Source of the DNA: Sporosarcina sp.
Lineage (GTDB): Bacteria > Bacillota > Bacilli > Bacillales_A > Planococcaceae
Direction: 5' to 3'
Length of the DNA stretch: 8,401 nucleotides
Assembly (NCBI GenBank): GCA_029263945.1
Contig: JARIDM010000113.1
Span: 1 to 8,401, forward strand
Part shown: piece after piece, positions 6,303 through 8,401 of the stretch
Numbering within the stretch: position 1 is the stretch's first letter
Layout: the number at the start of each line of letters is the position of its first letter
Notes under the pieces: model-generated
Told to the model about the DNA's origin: nothing
Seen by the model: only the letters and a program-made list of their open reading frames with translations
The model's database searches: none
Position numbers and translations under genes: made by a program

Positions 6303-6377
6303 TATATAGTGGAATAGATTAGTTTGAAAATTGATTAATTATTCCAATGCTTTCAAAAATAGTTTTGGGGGTAAATA

Positions 6378-7037
6378 ATGAATAAAAAGCTAGTGATTTT
6401 CGATGTAATTTTTTATGCAGTCATCCCATTTTTTATATGGACCTACGGAAAGGAACCACTTGGTGATTACATAGCCATCCTATTATCAACGATTCCAGGA
6501 TTTATTTATACGATTTATCGCTTTATGAAAGAAAAAGAATTCAATATTGCAGGTCTTTTTGTCATAGCATCTTTATTCATAAGTACTGCTGTTAATTTAT
6601 TGTCAACATCGGCAGAAAGTATGCTTTGGAATCAGGTTTATCTTGGTTTTGTAATTTGTCTGATTTATTTACTGTCAATGGTTATAAGAAAACCATTGGC
6701 GCTTTACTTTATGGTTGATATCGCCTATCTCTATGGAGATCCACGTAAATTCAGTGAGAAGTTATTTAACGCAGAAGGATTATTCATGTGGTTTCAAATA
6801 TTTACTTTGGTATTTGTTGCCCGAGGCCTTTTTTTAAATACGTTAAAAGCTTTTTTAGTGCATAGCTATGGAGCAGGAGACTATGGAAAAGTACTTATCT
6901 ATATGAATGCAAGCAGTTGGGTGTTTAGTGCTTTGATTATACTAGGATACTTTTTAATTAATAAAAAAGTAAAAAAATATCTTAAGGAACAGGAAGAAAT
7001 AGTGGATTTAGTAAGAGAAGATGAAGTATATCTTTAA
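6378..7037 (+). CDS. VC0807-like family integral membrane protein
   Basis: The protein has 219 residues and about six membrane spans: 5-22, 29-48, 55-75, 86-103, 137-157 and 173-193, with a charged C-terminal tail (KKVKKYLKEQEEIVDLVRED). The pattern of DVIFYAVIPFFIW, LLSTIPGFIYTIYRF, WNQVYLGFV, KPLALYF, a D-x-A-Y segment and the later MNASSWVFSALIILGYF agrees with the VC0807 family as I remember it. These are uncharacterised membrane proteins, sometimes compared with intracellular septation protein A-like proteins; no activity is known. GGGGG at 6367-6371 sits six bases before the ATG. The last codons and stop lie inside the next repeat block. Family naming is moderately secure and function is unknown. 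Confidence 0.75.
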   Translation: MNKKLVIFDVIFYAVIPFFIWTYGKEPLGDYIAILLSTIPGFIYTIYRFMKEKEFNIAGLFVIASLFISTAVNLLSTSAESMLWNQVYLGFVICLIYLLSMVIRKPLALYFMVDIAYLYGDPRKFSEKLFNAEGLFMWFQIFTLVFVARGLFLNTLKAFLVHSYGAGDYGKVLIYMNASSWVFSALIILGYFLINKKVKKYLKEQEEIVDLVREDEVYL

Positions 7038-7080
7038 CGGGGTTAGAACCGTATTAGTTTTGAACTTCAAACGAGCTAAT
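7034..7080. repeat. Two repeat units over the VC0807-like stop codon
   Basis: A unit at 7034 (TTAACGGGGTTAG) includes the stop codon of the preceding gene, and a second at 7068 (CAAACGAGCTAATT) follows 34 bases later, preceded by the same ACTT lead-in. The match is weaker than in the other two blocks but keeps the same period and the same position at a gene's 3' end. Confidence 0.35.
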
Positions 7081-7207
7081 TAAATTGAGGTATTATATTC
7101 CAATTACATCGAAATATGTGTGGAACAATATGAAGGAATGCCAAAAAATTCCGTTTTCTGTTCAAGTCGTAATTCTTTTTTTAAAGTAAGAAAGGTTAGC
7201 AAGAGAG

Positions 7208-7237
7208 CTGACAGAATATGACGACATACGCTATAAT
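7208..7237 (+). promoter_or_regulatory. Sigma-A-type promoter of the SMI1/KNR4 gene
   Basis: CTGACA (7208-7213, five of six to TTGACA) and a perfect TATAAT (7232-7237) are 18 bases apart. Transcription would start near 7244, at the foot of the stem-loop that follows. It indicates that the last gene is transcribed on its own. Confidence 0.55.
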
Positions 7238-7242
7238 CGGGG

Positions 7243-7274
7243 ACGATTATTGAACAAAACCTTTCAACAATCGT
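7243..7274 (+). promoter_or_regulatory. Stem-loop at the predicted 5' end of the transcript
   Basis: ACGATTATTGAA (7243-7254) pairs with TTCAACAATCGT (7263-7274): 12 positions, 11 paired with one A-C mismatch, and an 8-base loop. There is no U run after it, so it is not a terminator. Its position at about +1 suits an mRNA-stabilising 5' hairpin or a repressor operator. The left arm also matches the short repeat family of the earlier gaps (CGGGGACGATTATTG). Confidence 0.5.
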
Positions 7275-7393
7275 TCTAAAGAATTGAAAAAATTGGCATT
7301 CGGTTGAAGAATTTCATTTTAAATATGATGATTAATTGAATGATAGCGTTTACCAGGAATTATTCATATCACTTGGAGGTAGAAATAGAAAAT

Positions 7394-8386
7394 ATGTATA
7401 AAGATAACGAGGGGCATAAAGCAGGCGAACAACTTTTTTCTAATCTATTCTTAGCTGATTTCTGGGATGACAGCGATTATGCAATAGAAGATTATCAATC
7501 TGAGTCGCCTACGGATAATTTAATTCATCAGATTGAGAAAGAGCTTGGTTATAAACTCCCATTCTCTTATATCCAACTGATGAAGCATCGGAATGGCGGG
7601 ATGCCTAAGAACACCAATTTTCTAACAAAGGAATCGACTTCCTGGGCAGAGGATCATATTGCCATTTCAGGAATTATGGGAATTGGGCGTGAGAAAAGCT
7701 ATTCTTTGTGCGGGGGGTTAGGTAGTCCATTTATGATTGAGGAGTGGGGATATCCTGACATCGGCGTGGTGATCTGTGATTGTCCTTCAGCTGGTCATGA
7801 TGTCGTCATGTTAGACTACCGGGCATGCGGCAAAGATGGTGAACCTGCAGTTATTCATGTCGATCAGGAAGATGATTATAAGATCACTTTCCTTGCTGAT
7901 AATTTTGAGGCGTTTATCAAAGGCTTAGTGAACGATGAACAATATGATACTTCTGAAGAAGACAAAGAAGAAGCTCTAGAGATAGTAGCGAACGGCAAGT
8001 TTTCTTCTTTGCTGGATGAGGTGTGCTCGGGGGTAACCGAAGTAGAACAGGTGGAACAGAAAATCCGTAGCAAATGTACACGGATTGCAGAAGAAAAAGG
8101 CCATTTTTCTTTTCACGCTGATGAATTATCGTATGTCATGTATGACGTGCAGTTTTGGTTATATACAAAGTCGAATCCAGACACAAATCGCGATCATTAT
8201 TTAGCTATTTATCCGAACCTTATCGCATTCGGGGATGAATTTAGCCAGGGCGGTTATGCACCTTCCTTTGTTACCGATTGGCTTGACCAGCGTATCAAGG
8301 AAGGGCGGATTGTAACGGATCACGGGATGATTAGATTCACGGATTCATATGCATTAGAAGTAGTTAAAACGTTGCAAGAAGGCTAG
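7394..8386 (+). CDS. SMI1/KNR4 family protein with a C-terminal extension
   Basis: From ATG 7394 the protein has 330 residues and is acidic and soluble. Residues about 33-178 form an SMI1/KNR4 domain: PTDNLIHQIEKELGYKLPFSYIQLMKHRNGG (39-69) is the family's opening helix pair, and SGIMGIGREKSYSL, EEWGYPDIGVVICDCPSAGHDVVMLDYR and the closing FLADNFEAFIKGL follow in order. Bacillus YobK, an immunity protein to the LXG nuclease toxin YobL, belongs to this superfamily. A second part (about 190-330) is not SMI1; it ends in a winged-helix-like pattern, FVTDWLDQRIKEGRIV then IRFTDSYALEVVKTL. GGAGGT at 7375-7380 lies 13 bases before ATG 7394, and the first 18 residues from the upstream ATG at 7340 lack a ribosome binding site, so 7394 is preferred, though 7340 cannot be excluded. 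No toxin gene is visible beside it. Confidence 0.8.
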   Translation: MYKDNEGHKAGEQLFSNLFLADFWDDSDYAIEDYQSESPTDNLIHQIEKELGYKLPFSYIQLMKHRNGGMPKNTNFLTKESTSWAEDHIAISGIMGIGREKSYSLCGGLGSPFMIEEWGYPDIGVVICDCPSAGHDVVMLDYRACGKDGEPAVIHVDQEDDYKITFLADNFEAFIKGLVNDEQYDTSEEDKEEALEIVANGKFSSLLDEVCSGVTEVEQVEQKIRSKCTRIAEEKGHFSFHADELSYVMYDVQFWLYTKSNPDTNRDHYLAIYPNLIAFGDEFSQGGYAPSFVTDWLDQRIKEGRIVTDHGMIRFTDSYALEVVKTLQEG

Positions 8387-8401
8387 TCGCAGATCAGTGC
8401 A

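Larger units (their letters stand above)
7038..7393. other. Non-coding gap before the SMI1/KNR4 gene
   Basis: No gene is supported here. The gap holds the end of the repeat block, a weak inverted repeat GGAAT/ATTCC (7135-7152) that is not convincing as a terminator, a good promoter (7208-7237), a single repeat-like core with its stem-loop (7234-7274) and a long leader of about 150 bases before the preferred start at 7394. An ATG at 7340 is in frame with the gene but has no ribosome binding site. Confidence 0.5.

Noticed and set aside
5801..7080. The 34-36 base repeats as a CRISPR array
   Set aside because: Conserved cores are only about 14 bases and degenerate, blocks have two or three units, and no cas genes are present.
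7340..7393. ATG at 7340 as start of the SMI1/KNR4 gene
   Set aside because: No ribosome binding site precedes it, while GGAGGT lies between it and the ATG at 7394; the extra 18 residues do not look like part of the domain. Kept as a possible alternative.

Overview
The window looks like the chromosome of a low-GC Gram-positive bacterium. Bacillales (Bacillaceae or Planococcaceae) is most likely, judging from the A/T-rich codons, the strong G-rich ribosome binding sites and the mix of families (DUF5412-like, SMI1/KNR4, VC0807-like). This taxonomic guess is inference. All supported genes are on the + strand.

Positions 1-3195 hold a tight four-gene cluster: the end of a macrodomain ADP-ribosylhydrolase, a class M sirtuin (SirTM), a lipoate-protein ligase A homologue and a luciferase-like flavin monooxygenase. 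This is the known SirTM operon, in which a lipoylated GcvH-like carrier protein is reversibly ADP-ribosylated. The ligase attaches lipoate, SirTM adds ADP-ribose to the carrier in a lipoylation-dependent way, and the macrodomain removes it. The carrier gene is not in the window and may lie upstream. The first two genes overlap by one base (TAATG), and the other gaps are 17 and 32 bases.

Positions 3196-8401 are very different. They hold a loose row of small or membrane-bound proteins separated by long, poorly coding gaps, with several broken or marginal genes. In order: a three-helix membrane protein interrupted by an in-frame TAA; a 70-residue single-helix protein with a TTG start behind an A7G7 tract; a roughly 480-base gene-poor stretch with a membrane-protein scrap; a four-helix protein made of two DUF3592-like units; a DUF5412-like lipoprotein-sized membrane protein whose first 12 codons are in another frame at an A8 tract; a four-helix protein; a VC0807-like six-helix protein; and a two-domain SMI1/KNR4 protein. 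This make-up resembles the arrays of orphan immunity genes found near polymorphic toxin (LXG-type) loci in Bacillales, but no toxin gene is visible, so that reading is inference.

The most unexplained signal is a family of degenerate repeats with a core near CAAACGGGGCAATT. It recurs at a period of 34-36 bases at or just after the 3' ends of three successive genes in the second half, with a further copy beside the SMI1 gene promoter. That promoter (CTGACA-18-TATAAT) is followed at about +1 by a 12-base-pair stem-loop.
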